Positions 50,891 through 61,545 of a DNA stretch of 64,000 nucleotides are shown piece after piece. Under the pieces are notes generated by a model, which was not told the DNA's origin, made no database searches, and saw only the letters and a program-made list of their open reading frames with translations. Source of the DNA: Acanthamoeba lenticulata (Eukaryota; Discosea; Longamoebia; Acanthamoebidae); contig NAVB01000487.1 in NCBI GenBank assembly GCA_002179805.1, positions 1-64,000 on the forward strand, read 5' to 3'. Both the position numbers and the translations under genes were made by a program. The stretch's first letter is position 1, and each line of letters starts with the position of its first letter.

Positions 50891-51948
50891 ATGGCAGAAG
50901 TGGGCGTGGCGGACTTGAAGGTGGAGCTGGTGCGTTTTATTCTTCAGTTCGTGCAGCCCCTCAGCCTGCCGGCCTGCCGCGCAGTGTGCCGCTCATGGCG
51001 CCAAGCATTCCAGCAGCTGCACCTTCAACCGTTTTTGCACGACGAAAGCTATGCTGAGCGACTGGCGGGCAAGGGCTGGCTGACCGTCCTCCAGTGGGCC
51101 CGCGCCAATGGCTGCCCGTTAGACCAGCTGACTTGCGCTGACGCAGCCGGGGGCGGCCACTTGGACGTGCTCCAGTGGTTGCGCGCCAGTGGACGTGCGC
51201 TCAAGCCGCCAGGGGAGGCCACTTGACCGTGCTCAAGTGGGCGCGTGCCAACGGCTGCCCATGGAACAAGAGAACCTGCATCGAGGCGGCCTGGGGAGGC
51301 CATCTGGACGTGCTCCTGTGGGCCCGCGCCAACGGCTGCCCGTGGGACCAATCGGTCTGTTCCGAGGCGGCCGCGGCCGGCCACTTGGCCGTGCTTCAGT
51401 GGGCGCGTGCCCACGGCTGCCCGTGGGATGAGACCACCTGCTCCGAAGCGGCCGCGGCCGGCCATTTGGCCGTGCTCCTGTGGGCCCGCGCCAACGGCTG
51501 CCCGTGGGATTGGCGCACTCGCGCAAGAGCGGCGGAGGGAGGCTATCTGGACGTCTTCGAATGGGCATGTGCCAATGGCTGCGCTGGGGACGAGTGGATC
51601 TGCACCGACGCGGCCAGAGGCGGCAACCTGAAGATGCTTCAGTGGGCGCACGCCAATGGCTGGCCCTGGGACGAGTGGACCTGCAGCGAGGCAGCCAAGG
51701 GAGGCCACCTCGAAGTGCTCCAGTGGTTGCGTGAAAAAGGCTGCCCGTGGGACCAGACGACTTGTTCTGGAGCGGCTGCGGGCGGACACTTGGACGTGCT
51801 TCGGTGGGCGCGGGCGAATGGCTGCCCCTGGGACGAGAGAACATGCCTCCAAGCGGCAGCGGGAAGCCACCGAGATGTGCTCCAGTGGGCGCAAGCCAAC
51901 GGCTGCCCAGGGGCTGACGATCCGAGGCACAGCCTCATTGGCTTGTGA
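50891..51948 (+). pseudogene. F-box-like/NGCPWD-repeat protein, frameshifted
   Basis: The start MAEVGVADLKVELVRFILQF followed by LSLPACRAVCRSWRQAF is an F-box-like head. About ten repeat units of roughly 27 residues follow, consensus GGHLDVLQWARANGCPWDE.TC..AA, an ankyrin-like variant. The frame ends at 51223-51225 after HLDVLQWLRASG, but the next frame resumes at once with QWTCAQAARGGHL and runs to 51948. Comparison with the other units suggests about 19-20 bp (the NGCPWD part) were lost near 51191, so a net frameshift splits the gene. No intron signals rescue it. Such proteins are thought to be SCF substrate receptors and are also abundant in giant viruses of amoebae. A 165-residue N-terminal fragment could otherwise be made. 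Confidence 0.82.
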
Positions 51949-52456
51949 GTTTTCTACATCTGGTGGGGAAAAAGCAATCAAGCTTGTTTTTGTTTTTGTT
52001 TGACCTGCCACGTCGGCTGCTCGAGGCATTGAGGGTGCTTGTGCTGCTCGAGGCATTGAGGGTGTAAGGGCGTGACCGGGCGAGTGACATACTCGTCGCA
52101 TAGAGCCGCCGCCCGAGGCGAGTGGGAGCGTAAGCTGACTGACCTGAGCTGGGCCGTCGTCCCTCTGGGCGTGGCGGTGGATCAACCATCATTGCTGACA
52201 GCGGCAACAATCGGGTGCAGGTGTGGCGCACCGAAGGCGACTGGGCGTGCTTTCTTTGTGCTACCGCCTCATCAGAAGAGAAAGCCCTGGACCACTACCA
52301 CCTCGTTTTCTTCATCACCGGTACGCGCAAGCGGAAGAAGGTGGACTCAGGGCTCTGTCGCTTGTTTTGTTGCCCTGGGATAATAACTCGGACTTAAAAC
52401 AGAAAATGCAGACTGTCTTTTGAGCAACAGGTCTTTTGAGCAACACCTTCTTTGCC
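51949..52456. other. Intergenic region with short direct repeats and an NHL-repeat scrap
   Basis: Contains a 22-bp direct duplication (52016-52037 and 52043-52064) and a 15-bp duplication (52415-52429 and 52431-52445). At 52163-52250 two frames give PLGVAVD and then IIADSGNNRVQVW, the NHL beta-propeller consensus with a deletion between them. This is a decayed piece of an NHL-repeat gene. No intact gene here. Confidence 0.55.
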
Positions 52457-53950
52457 ATGGCCAACCTGCATGCTGAACCTGCAGTGCCCTCAGCACAAAC
52501 TCTCCTCGAGCGTCTCCTAAACTTTCCATTCATAGACGACATTCCGAACCTTTCTCTTCTTCTGGTTGAGATCTCGAAAGATGCCTACGCCCCCCTCCTC
52601 AGGAAGGTGGGTAAAAAAGTATGCAAGGACCTCGCTGCACTTCTCGCAGACCAACGGAGCCAGGTCGAAACTGCCCGAGGTCATTACAGACACACCCTCG
52701 AACAAAAGGCAAAGTGTGAGGAAAACTACGGGTACCAGAGTGACGAGGAAGATGACACCTCCTCCGCTGTCGCTGAAGCTGAGAACGAGTATGCACGGAG
52801 TTTGTCTGCTGCCCACTCAACGATCTGCGAGGAGCTGGAAAAGGCGTCGCTACCACTGATGTCAACTCAAGCTGAGCTTGGCCAACAAGCAGGAGACCAG
52901 GCTCAAAGCCTCTTCACTAAAAAAGATCACTTGGTGAAGGGGGCCATCGCAGAAACGGCCATTTTGTACCTCCTCCGCTGCTTCGGGGCTACACTCTCGC
53001 CCCAGCATTCTGCAGCCGGTTGCAGAGCAGACGTGGTGTGCTTCCCTGCAACCCGGACCCTCACAAGTAGAAGGGTCTGGAATGAGGTGAAGTGTGTCGA
53101 GGCTTTCAACGACCGACGAAGCGTGCAACAACTCAAGACCGTTCTGCGAGGAGGCGAACCTGTCATTGTCTACCACTTCGTCCGTCTGCTTCAGCACCAA
53201 GCCAAGGGCTTCAAGGAGTGGCAAAAAACCCTCCTGCGTCAGATGGACGACACGTGCTCTAAGCATAACGGAACCAAGTCTCAAGTTTACGCTGTGTTCT
53301 ACGAGCGGCCTCTCCTGACCATCGACGTTGACGCAGACGAGATCATCCGTGGAGCTCCTGGGCGGGTGGTGACGTTTCAAGGTGTCGGCGCGAGTGAGTT
53401 GCTGCAGAGTGGATTGGCAGTCGCCGTCTATCCACCTCAAGACCTCCCCTTCACCCCAATCGACGACTACACGCGTCACTGGCACATCGTCCAGCGCTCC
53501 CCGCTGCTTACTACTTTAGCGTCGTTGGAGCGGCGGAATGCGTTCGAAATGTATACGTGGCTCTCTCGTCACGAGCACGCTCCCAAGTGGGTGCAACACC
53601 GGACTGTGGCACCTCGCGACTGGGAGCTCATCTGCCAGACCATCAGGCTCCTCACTGAGTACCTCGACAAGCCGGTCATTTTATCAAGATTCGGATCTTC
53701 TCGACCAGTTCTTCTCTGGCACAGGACGCGCACCTACCCGTGTGGGTCTGGCCACGTCTGGGGCGGGTTCCCGCCGGCCTTCGCCGATTTCGAAGGGACA
53801 GAGGCGGAGAGCGGCGATGACTACTTCTATGTCGACGCAGAGGGAGAGCAGCACGGCATTCATCTCCTTGTGGACAGGAGAGGGTTAGTCCTACCTGCTC
53901 CCACCGGTGATGATGCTCTCCTCGCCAACTTGCTCGATAGAGAGAGTTGA
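52457..53950 (+). CDS. Intronless protein with PD-(D/E)XK-nuclease-like signature, unknown function
   Basis: 497 residues in one exon, starting at ATG 52457 (MANLHAEPAVPS); an earlier in-frame TTG is not used. A helical, charged N-terminal region (about 60-140) contains an acidic patch, SDEEDD. Then come KGAIAETAILYLLRCFG (Glu166), GCRADVVCF (Asp192), WNEVK (Glu210, Lys212) and Gln224. This E...D...ExK...Q order is that of the PD-(D/E)XK restriction-endonuclease-like core. The C-terminal half (YEMYTWLSRH-like, LLWHRTRTYPCGSGHVWGGF, DDYFYVDAEGEQHG) is not recognised. Absence of introns in an intron-rich locus suggests retroposition or lateral gain, for example from a virus or transposon. It ends in TGA 53948-53950. 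I do not claim a specific nuclease family. Confidence 0.6.
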   Translation: MANLHAEPAVPSAQTLLERLLNFPFIDDIPNLSLLLVEISKDAYAPLLRKVGKKVCKDLAALLADQRSQVETARGHYRHTLEQKAKCEENYGYQSDEEDDTSSAVAEAENEYARSLSAAHSTICEELEKASLPLMSTQAELGQQAGDQAQSLFTKKDHLVKGAIAETAILYLLRCFGATLSPQHSAAGCRADVVCFPATRTLTSRRVWNEVKCVEAFNDRRSVQQLKTVLRGGEPVIVYHFVRLLQHQAKGFKEWQKTLLRQMDDTCSKHNGTKSQVYAVFYERPLLTIDVDADEIIRGAPGRVVTFQGVGASELLQSGLAVAVYPPQDLPFTPIDDYTRHWHIVQRSPLLTTLASLERRNAFEMYTWLSRHEHAPKWVQHRTVAPRDWELICQTIRLLTEYLDKPVILSRFGSSRPVLLWHRTRTYPCGSGHVWGGFPPAFADFEGTEAESGDDYFYVDAEGEQHGIHLLVDRRGLVLPAPTGDDALLANLLDRES

Positions 53951-54044
53951 TGTTTCTACTACTTTGGCCGTCCGCGAATAAAGTGTATGCATGATGGTCT
54001 ACGGTAACTCTGTTCATTTCAAACTCTTCTTGCTCCTTCTCTAC

Positions 54045-55245
54045 TTACTGGCCGGCGGCCTGTGGTGGTGGCGCAACAGGGGCGGCCCCGGGAGGTGGCG
54101 CGAAGCCCTGCGGCGGGAAGCCCATCGGCGGGAAGCCGCCAGGGGCGCCCGGCGGCGGCATAAAGCCCTGCGGCGGGAAGGGCGGCGGGAAGGCGCGCGG
54201 CGGCGCGCCCATGGGCGACATCATGCCCGGCGGGGCAAAGGGCGGAGGCATCGGCATGCCGCGCCCGGCAAAGCCGCCCGGCGGGCCGAACGGCGGCGCA
54301 AACGGCGGCGGGCCACCAGCGCCCATGGGCGGGCCGCCCATGTAGCCGCCGGGGCCGCCAGCGGCGGCCGCCGCGGCAGCTGCCGCCGGAGCGGCGAACA
54401 TCGTGTTGGGGCGCGTCTGCGTAACGAATCGAGCCGGGTTGTTGGCCGCCAGCAGGCGCTCGGCGGCCGAGCCGTGGCGCTCGCCCGTCTTGGAGTCCTT
54501 CTTGATGGCGTACGAGACCGTGATGGCGCGGTTGCACAGGTACTGCCCGTTCATCGAGTCGATGGCCGCGTCCGACGCCTCGAACGAGTCAAAGCTCACG
54601 AACCCGAACCCGCGGCTCTCGCCCGTCTCCGGATCGCGCATGATCTGCGCCACAACAACATCGACGACAAGGACAAAGGCGACGTCAACAACGATCATGA
54701 TGGTGCTCAAAATGCTGATGGCGGTGATGATGATGAAGAAGAGGAAGCAAACCTTGGGAGTGGTGATGATGACGCCAAAGGCCGAGAATGTATCGTAGAG
54801 AAGCTTCTCGTCTACCTCTGCGTCAAGGTTGCCGATGAAGAGGTTGGCGCCAACGTCGACGGTCTTGCCATCGCGCTTGGCCTTATTGACTCGCAGCGGC
54901 TTGCCGTAGAGCTTGATCATGTTCATGATCTTGATTGCGTACTCGGCATCCTCTTCAGTAGCGAACTCTACAAAGCCAAAGCCTTGGTGCAGATTTGTGA
55001 GCTTGTCCTTGGGAATGTAGACGTTAACTGCACAAGAGCCCCAAATTGTGAGTGGATTGGATTGCGAAGCTGGAAAGAAATGCTGGAAGAGATGAAATGG
55101 ATCTCCTGCACGACTATTCATAAATTTACGTACCGACTGGGCCAGCCTGAAGCATGAGCTCCCACAGCAGTGCCTCTGTCACTCGTGGGTCGAGTTCACC
55201 GACGAAAGCGGTCGCATCCTGGTTTCGCTCCTCCCGGGCGTACAT
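54045..55245 (-). CDS. SF3B4: Splicing factor 3B subunit 4 (SF3B4/SAP49)
   Basis: Start ATG 55245: [20 protein letters not shown], then [16 protein letters not shown], the SF3B4 hallmark. Two RRMs follow: the first with [20 protein letters not shown] and [20 protein letters not shown]; the second with [27 protein letters not shown] and [20 protein letters not shown]. Next is [17 protein letters not shown], another SF3B4 signature. The C-terminal third is Pro/Gly/Met-rich (PPP, GFMPPP, GFPPMG repeats). SF3B4 is part of U2 snRNP, where it contacts pre-mRNA upstream of the branch site together with SF3B2. Introns at about 55020-55140 and 54635-54750. The stop TAA is read from 54045-54047. Confidence 0.94.
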
Positions 55246-55394
55246 CTTTCAGCTGCCGATGCAGTCTGTTGTTGCAACGTCTGTTCTTGATGCCAGCCAA
55301 GAAAAAGAAGAGAAAAAGGTTTCATACTTGGCATTCTCTGTAATTCAAAATAAAAAATGAATGAGAAATAAATAAAATAATTTGGCTTTTGGTC
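55246..55394. other. Short gap between SF3B4 (5' side) and WDR11 (3' side)
   Basis: 149 bp holding the SF3B4 promoter and the WDR11 3' end. It contains AATAAATAAAAT-like repeats on the + strand (about 55365-55380). Nothing else seen. Confidence 0.4.
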
Positions 55395-58300
55395 TCAACC
55401 AGACGAAAGGGCCGAGAGGAGGGACTGGTAGTGGGCCATCGCCGGGTGGCCCAGCGCCTTGAGCCGCGCCGCGTAGTCGGCGTAGACCCGCGTGAGGACG
55501 GCCAGCCGGGGCTGGCGGCCCGGCGGGCACGCCTGGGCCAGCAGCGCCGCGCGGCCCAGCTCGCCCGCTTCGTGCAGCAGCGCGACGGCCTCGGCGCAGG
55601 CGCCCAACGACAACAGAATCTCGGCCGCCTGAGCGCCGTGACCACATCATCATCAGCATCATCATCATCGCCTCCTTCATCTTCTTCTTCATCAGAGGCG
55701 CACCTTGGCCTTGCGCCCGGTGGCGCTGAGGTGAGCCACCCAGTGGCGCAGGACGGCGGCGGCCTCGGCGTCTGAGAGGACGATCTTGGCCAGCCAGGCG
55801 GCGTCGGTCCAGCGCCCGTGGTTCTGCAGGTGACGACAGGCCTCGGCCCCGCGGCCCACGAGACACAGCATCTGCACGCCGTCCTCGACCCACCCGCTGG
55901 CCACCATGTTGTGCGCCACCTCGCCCACCTGTTGGGCGCGTCGTGCTGACGTCAGCATGGGACGTGGCGCCAAGGGAGCCAGAACAGACGGACGGACCGT
56001 TTGCTGGAAGGCGTTCTGCGAGTGCGAGGCGGCGATGACGCAGGCCTTGAGCATGTCCGTGTAGAACTTGGGGTTCGACGCTGGCGTGTCCAGGAGCAGC
56101 CGCATGGCCTTGTCCTTCTCCCCCAGCAGCAGGTCTGTCGTTGCATGCTTGAGATTCCACGCTCTCGGGTGTGTCACATGAGAAGGGAAGGGGGGAGGAG
56201 TACGGAGGTCGGTCAGCTTCTGGGAGAGGTCGTAGGTCATGTTGGCGCTGCTGGCGGTCTCGCTCGCCCGCGCGCGGTCCCACTCGAGCGCGCGCGTCGT
56301 GGCACCGCTGCACATCACGCCGAGCTCCGGCGGCGGACCTCCATCGGCAGCCACGGCCGCGTCCTGCGGCTGGCTGTCGGCATCATTGGCTGTCGATGGG
56401 GCCGGAGAGGCGACGACAATGGCGGCGGCAGACGAAGCGGCCTCCGCAGTCGGTTCCTCCGGCGCCGCAAGAGAGGTGGAGCTCGAGGCCGTGGACAAGA
56501 AGTGAGCGGCCAGCGTCCAGAACCGAATATCTATAGTTTTTTAAAAAAAAAAATAATTAAGAAATTGATTATTATTAATGATATTAATGATATTGTTAAT
56601 TGCCAAAAAAGGCCCATTTCGCCGGCAAGAGCAGGAGGAGGGAGCGACGCACCGCCTTCGTCGACAAAGTAGTTGGCCACGCGGAGGCACCGCTCGGGGA
56701 TCGACAGCGCCGGGTCCCGCAGGCCCTGTGGTTGTGGTTGTTGGTGTTGTTGCGGGCCAAGGGAGGATCAGTACAACGAGCCCCAGCTGAGGTCCATGGG
56801 GCCAGGACTGTACGCGAAGGGCGTCGGGGTCGAGGGCGTGCAGGGCGTCGGCCAGAGCGCGCGGCGCCTTGGACAGCGGGTGGAGCAGGTACACCTGACG
56901 ACCGACGTGCGCTCATGTGAGGCAGCCGGCTCAGCGGACAGCCCACGAGCACGAGGGACGACGGACCTTGAGCATGGCGGGGAGGAGGCCGCCCAGGAGG
57001 AAGGGCGAGTGCAGCGGCCCGTCCTCGGCCGCTTGTTCCCAATGCAGCGGCGACGCCGAGGAAGAGAGCGAGCGGTCCAGCACGCGCACGCACCCGTCGC
57101 TCGTGGCTTAAGGTGGTGGCTGACGTCAGCCATTCCACCAAAGGGACCAACGTCAAGGAGAGGACGCGTGTGCATGTGTACCGACGACCGGGTGGACGGG
57201 GGTGAGCCAGTCGAGGTCGAGCGCGCGGAGCTCGCGGCTCTTAAGGTAGCTGCTCGTGGAGATGCGCACGCCGTGGTCCACGTCCCACACCCCGAACTCG
57301 CCCTCGCTGAACTGCACCAAGATCTGGTGGCCCTTGGCTCCCGGCGCGAACTAAATCGCCATTAAATCAGATATTTAGTATTAGTAAAAAAACGCTATGA
57401 AAGAATAAAAATAAATGGAGAATAATTGATCAAATAAAGAAATAAATGAGAAATAAATGGAAAGAAGAAACATGAGGTACGCACCACGATGTTCCTGATG
57501 AGGCCCTTGTTCGTGTGGAACACGAGGGAGCGCTTGGTGTCAAAGTTGTAGCAGTGGATGGTGCCCGACGTGTCGCCCGTCACCAGGAACGCGTCCTTCC
57601 TGCGTCCGGCCACGGAGGAGAGAAGAAGCCTCACCATGTGAGCGGAGGCCAAACAAACAAAAGGGAGGACCAAGTGGACGCCCACGGACCAGGTCAAGGC
57701 CGAGATGATGCCGGTCCCGATCTCGCCCTGAAAGGCCGCGGCGGCCACGCCACCGTCGCTGACGACGTGCTGGTGGACCGTGCCGTCGGCCAACACGAAC
57801 AAAAACTGCTCGCGCGGCCGCCCTGCTCGCCACCTCACGCCACGTCAGCATCGGTTCCTCCCCAGAAAAGACGAGTCGGCGAGACGACGCACCGCCACCA
57901 CCGTTGCTGCCGGGCGAGGCGGGCGGAGGCGTCGGGCACCAGTCGAGGGCGGTGATCTGCGAGGCCTTGAGGAGCGCGATGAGCGAGAGCGAGGCGATGT
58001 CCCACACCTCGAAGGGCTTGTCCTTGAGCATCACCACAAAGTACTGGCGCAGCGGCGACACGCGCAGCCCACGGATGAACGTCGGCTCCGCCGCCGTGTT
58101 CTGCTCAGAAGGTGCAAGAGGAGGTCAGAGGCCTCGAGGCTTAGTTGGCGAGGATTTGGGGCCACCGCACCTTGCGCACTTCGCGCAGGCGGCCCGTGTG
58201 GAGATCGAGCAGGAAGACCTTGTTGACGAACTCGCCACGGCCCACACTTGAAAAAACATGTTAATTGTTAATAAAGTTATATATTTTTATGGAAATTAAT

Positions 58301-60381
58301 TTAATAAATAATGTAAATGTATATTAATTTTTTATTAAAAAAAAAAGGTGTAACGTACTCTTCGCAGGTGTAGAAGATGAGGGTCGAGGCCGAGAGCCAG
58401 TAGAGGCCCCGGACGGGGAAGTTGGCCGGGGCGACGGGCCCGTGGACGAGGTACTGCGCCCGCGTGCGCAGCTTGCTCATGTCCACGGTCTGGATCATGC
58501 CGTTGAAGGTCCCCAGAGCCAGCAGCGGGTGGGCCCGTGGCGCGAACGGCGAGACCGTGACCGTGCTCACCGGGTTGGGCAGGTGGTGCGTCTGGCCGCT
58601 CAGGTACACGCGCCCGCCCGTCCGCGCGGGGCCCGACTCGCGCTCGGCAAAGTCCCAGCGCCACCTTAACCATGCCCCGCCAGTCAGCTTCATGAAGAGG
58701 ACGGCCGTGATGTTGATGGTGATGTGGATGGTGGTTGGGGGGATGCTCGTACAGGTTGCTGTCGCTCATGAGGGCCACGAGCTGGTGCGGCTGGAGCGGG
58801 CGGGCGGCGATGCCGTAGGCCGTGGTGGGTTTGTTCTTTTTGCCGGGCTTGAACTGCTTCGGGGCCTCGCACTGGCACTCGCGGTAGAACGCATAGCTCT
58901 GGCCCTCGTGCTTCTTGTACACGACCAACCTGTCCCCGAGCCGGTCCACGTTCTCGTCATCATCTCCATCGACCACCACCCCCACAACAATGACGAGGAC
59001 AACGACGATGAAGAAGACGACGACAACGACAGAGGGCCGTACGAGCCGTCGAGCTGGAGACAGAAGAGGCGGGTCGTGGGTCCGGCCGAGGAGACAATCA
59101 CGCGGCGGAAGGGCGACTTGCTGGCCTCGAGCACCACCGTGCCGACCACCTGCCGCAGGCCAAAGTCGAAGGCCAGGATGCGATGCGGGAACAGAAAGTA
59201 GACGATGTGGCGCGCCGTGGGCGAGAAGGCCATCTGGACCAGCATGCCCATGCCCTGCTCGGCCACGCTGTGGCGCAGCACGGCCTCGCCCCCGGGCGCC
59301 AGGCGCGGCTCCCTCACTGCGCTCACGGCATCAGCCATCATGCCGACGACGACGACAACGACGACGACGGCGTCATGACGCAGCCTCAACAGCACGAGGA
59401 GGAAAGGGAGCGGAAGAAGGGGGAGCGCACCGTTGATGAGGTACATGCCGCCGGCGACGGAGGCCGCCCAGAGCTCCTCTGGGTTGAAGCGGTCAAACTC
59501 GATGGTCAACATCGGCCCCGGCAGGTCGACGCTCCATAACTGCTCGCGAGATGAGATGAAAGATTGACGGTAAATGAAAAACGAGGACGAGAAGAGGGCG
59601 AGGGGGCGGGACCTTGTTTCCGGTGACGGTGTCCCAGAGCACGAGCGTGCCGGGATGGTAGAGCGCCAGCAGCAGCGACGGAGCCTCTGGGTGCCAGCAC
59701 AGGTCCAACACGCTGGCGTCCTCGCGCCCAATCTCTGTTCTCATGCATGAGAATGGGACCAACGCAGGAAGGTCATGTACGTAGGGGAGGGGCCGCACCC
59801 ATGGTGACCTTGACCTCGGCCTTGAGCACGTCCCACACGATGACGCTGCCGGCCGAGTCGCCCGAGGCCAGGACGAGCGGGCAGTCGACCATCTTGTTCT
59901 CCCAACTCTCGCGGCCCCACTGGAGCTGCGTGACGGGAGCGCGGTGCTCGTCCAGCGTCTGGAGGAGGGCCAGCGACGACGGGTCGACCACGATCACGCA
60001 GCACTGGCACCCATAGGCCACGAGGCCCTGGCGGCCCCAGGCCACAGCGCCTGACCGGACAGGAGGTTGGTGAAGTGGATTTTCTTTTGATTTCAAACAC
60101 AAAATAACGGGCCGCGAACCTTTGTTTTGCTTGATGGGGCGGCCGGGCAGGACGCGACGACGCGTCGCAGCGTGTGTGGCCGTCACTGCGGCTGCAGCTG
60201 CCGCTTTGCGCAGCTCGCCTGCTGTGGGCGGGGCGGGAGGGTCGGGCCGAGAAACGGCAGCGGTGAAATTGCTGGTCGCGCTTCCAGCCGAATGGCTCGT
60301 TGTGGCCGCAACGCTCCCCGCAGACGACGAGACAGTGCGCGCTCGCGCCGAAGAAGCAGGGGGTGTGCTCGCTGGCCACAT
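55395..60381 (-). CDS. WDR11: WDR11-like WD40 protein
   Basis: Many-exon - strand gene, start MWPASTPPASSARARTVSSS. The order of blocks follows human WDR11: an N-terminal Ala/Ser/Arg-rich stretch (longer than in human); SGAVAWGRQGLVAYGCQCCV; LALLQTLDEHRAPVTQLQWG; LASGDSAGSVIVWDVLKAEV; DASVLDLCWHPEAPSLLLAL; GTLVLWDTVTGNKLWSVDLP; FNPEELWAASVAGGMYLING; VREPRLAPGGEA; GVVLEA-like; and later propeller blades with VHQHVVSDG. The C-terminal helical solenoid ends AHYQSLLSALSSG. WDR11 forms a complex with FAM91A1 and C17orf75 that captures vesicles at the trans-Golgi, and it also links to autophagy and Hedgehog signalling in animals. It has two beta-propellers followed by an alpha-solenoid. Exon limits between 56.5 and 58.4 kb are approximate. 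Confidence 0.85.
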
Positions 60382-61043
60382 GTGACCGCTTTGTCGAGGG
60401 ACTGTTCTGGTTTGCTTTCTTCCCTTTTTCCTTTGCGCTTTTCTTGTGCATTAAAAACGTTTAAGGCCGCTTGCTGGGAATAAAATTTCGCTGACTCTTT
60501 GGCCTGACACGTCACCTTTTGCTGACGTGTCAGGCCAAACTTCCACTGACATTTCGCTTTCCCAGCAAGCAAGAAAAGCGGCCAAAATGATTTGTAAATG
60601 ATTTTGTTTGTGTCGACAACCGCTACTTTGTAGACAAAGTTGTGGTTATTGTCGGCACTTGTGGTGCCTTCGCTTTATTGTTTGCTGTCCCCAAAGGGGG
60701 GCTGTGGATACTGCTGGTATAGCAATCAATAAAATCTTGGTTGCTTGTAAAGAGTAATGCCAGGTTCAGGCCTGCAGTCTTGGGGAAAAACGAAGATGAA
60801 GGCGAGTATGAAGCCTAGAAAAGATGTTTTGTTCTGTTGGTTGGTGGAATTTTTTTTTTTAAATGATTGTTGTTGGCTGGAAATGACATTTATTTGGTTG
60901 CCGACAACCAAACACAAAGAACAAGATGAAGAAGGCTCGTAAGGGCAAATACCCTTTTTTTTGTATGTGTGGTTCTTGGATAGAACGCCACCGGCACATC
61001 AAGGCACATTTTACATGCATACAAGGTTCTTACATTCCTGTCG
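60382..61043. other. Region between WDR11 and the transposase frame, with a foldback
   Basis: Contains the WDR11 promoter on the left and the perfect inverted repeat described separately. From 60600 to 61040 there is AT-rich, uncharacteristic sequence with T runs. No gene is visible. The transposase reading frame may begin somewhat before 61044, since no stop is met just upstream. Confidence 0.4.
60465..60583. repeat. Foldback (hairpin) repeat, about 120 bp
   Basis: Inner arms of 17 bp are perfectly complementary (60498-60514 and 60523-60539) around an 8-nt loop. Outer arms match in blocks: GCTTGCTGGGAA (60469-60480) with TTCCCAGCAAGC (60559-60570), and GGCCGC with GCGGCC (60465-60470 and 60578-60583). 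This could be a small MITE or solo foldback, or a transcription-linked hairpin. Its relation to the neighbouring transposase is unknown. Confidence 0.75.
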
Positions 61044-61082
61044 TTGCAATTACCAGCAGTACATTCACCTTTATTGTCCCAA

Positions 61083-61545
61083 CTAGGGCCACTGCCGACC
61101 ACCTGCACACTCTCACCACCGCCAACCGCCTGCACACTTTCGCCACCGCCAACCGCCACAACTGCCACGACTGCCGTGACCGCCACGACTGCCGCGACCA
61201 CCGCGACTGCCGTGACCGCCGCAACTGCCGCGACCGCTGCGACTGCCGTGACCACCGCAACTGCCTCAACCGCCGTGACTGCTGCGACTGCCTTGACCGC
61301 CGCAACTGCCACGACCGCCGCGACTGCCTCGACTGCCGCGACTGCTGCGATTGCCTCGACCGCCGCAACTGCCTTGACCACCGCGACTGCCTCGACCGCC
61401 TGCACACTTTCGCCACCACCGACCACCTGCACACCTTCACCACTGCCGACCGCCTGCACGCCTTTGCCACCACCGACTGCCTGCACACCTTCACCACCGC
61501 TGACCACCTGCTCAACACCATCAGCACCCAGCCCACCATCGCCAT
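61083..61545. repeat. 9-nt-period degenerate array, copy 1
   Basis: Runs of a nonamer like GCCGCAACT or GCGACCGCC, with some longer CACACTTTCGCCACCGCC blocks at the ends. The unit has no stop in most of the six frames (DCRDRRNC-type on +, AVAAVA on -), which explains the long overlapping open frames here. Its Thr/Ala reading is continuous with the transposase frame. Confidence 0.8.

Noticed and set aside
51049..52185. 378-codon - strand frame opposite the CPWD-repeat gene
   Set aside because: The repetitive, GC-rich repeat units leave the antisense frame open. It shows no independent domain.
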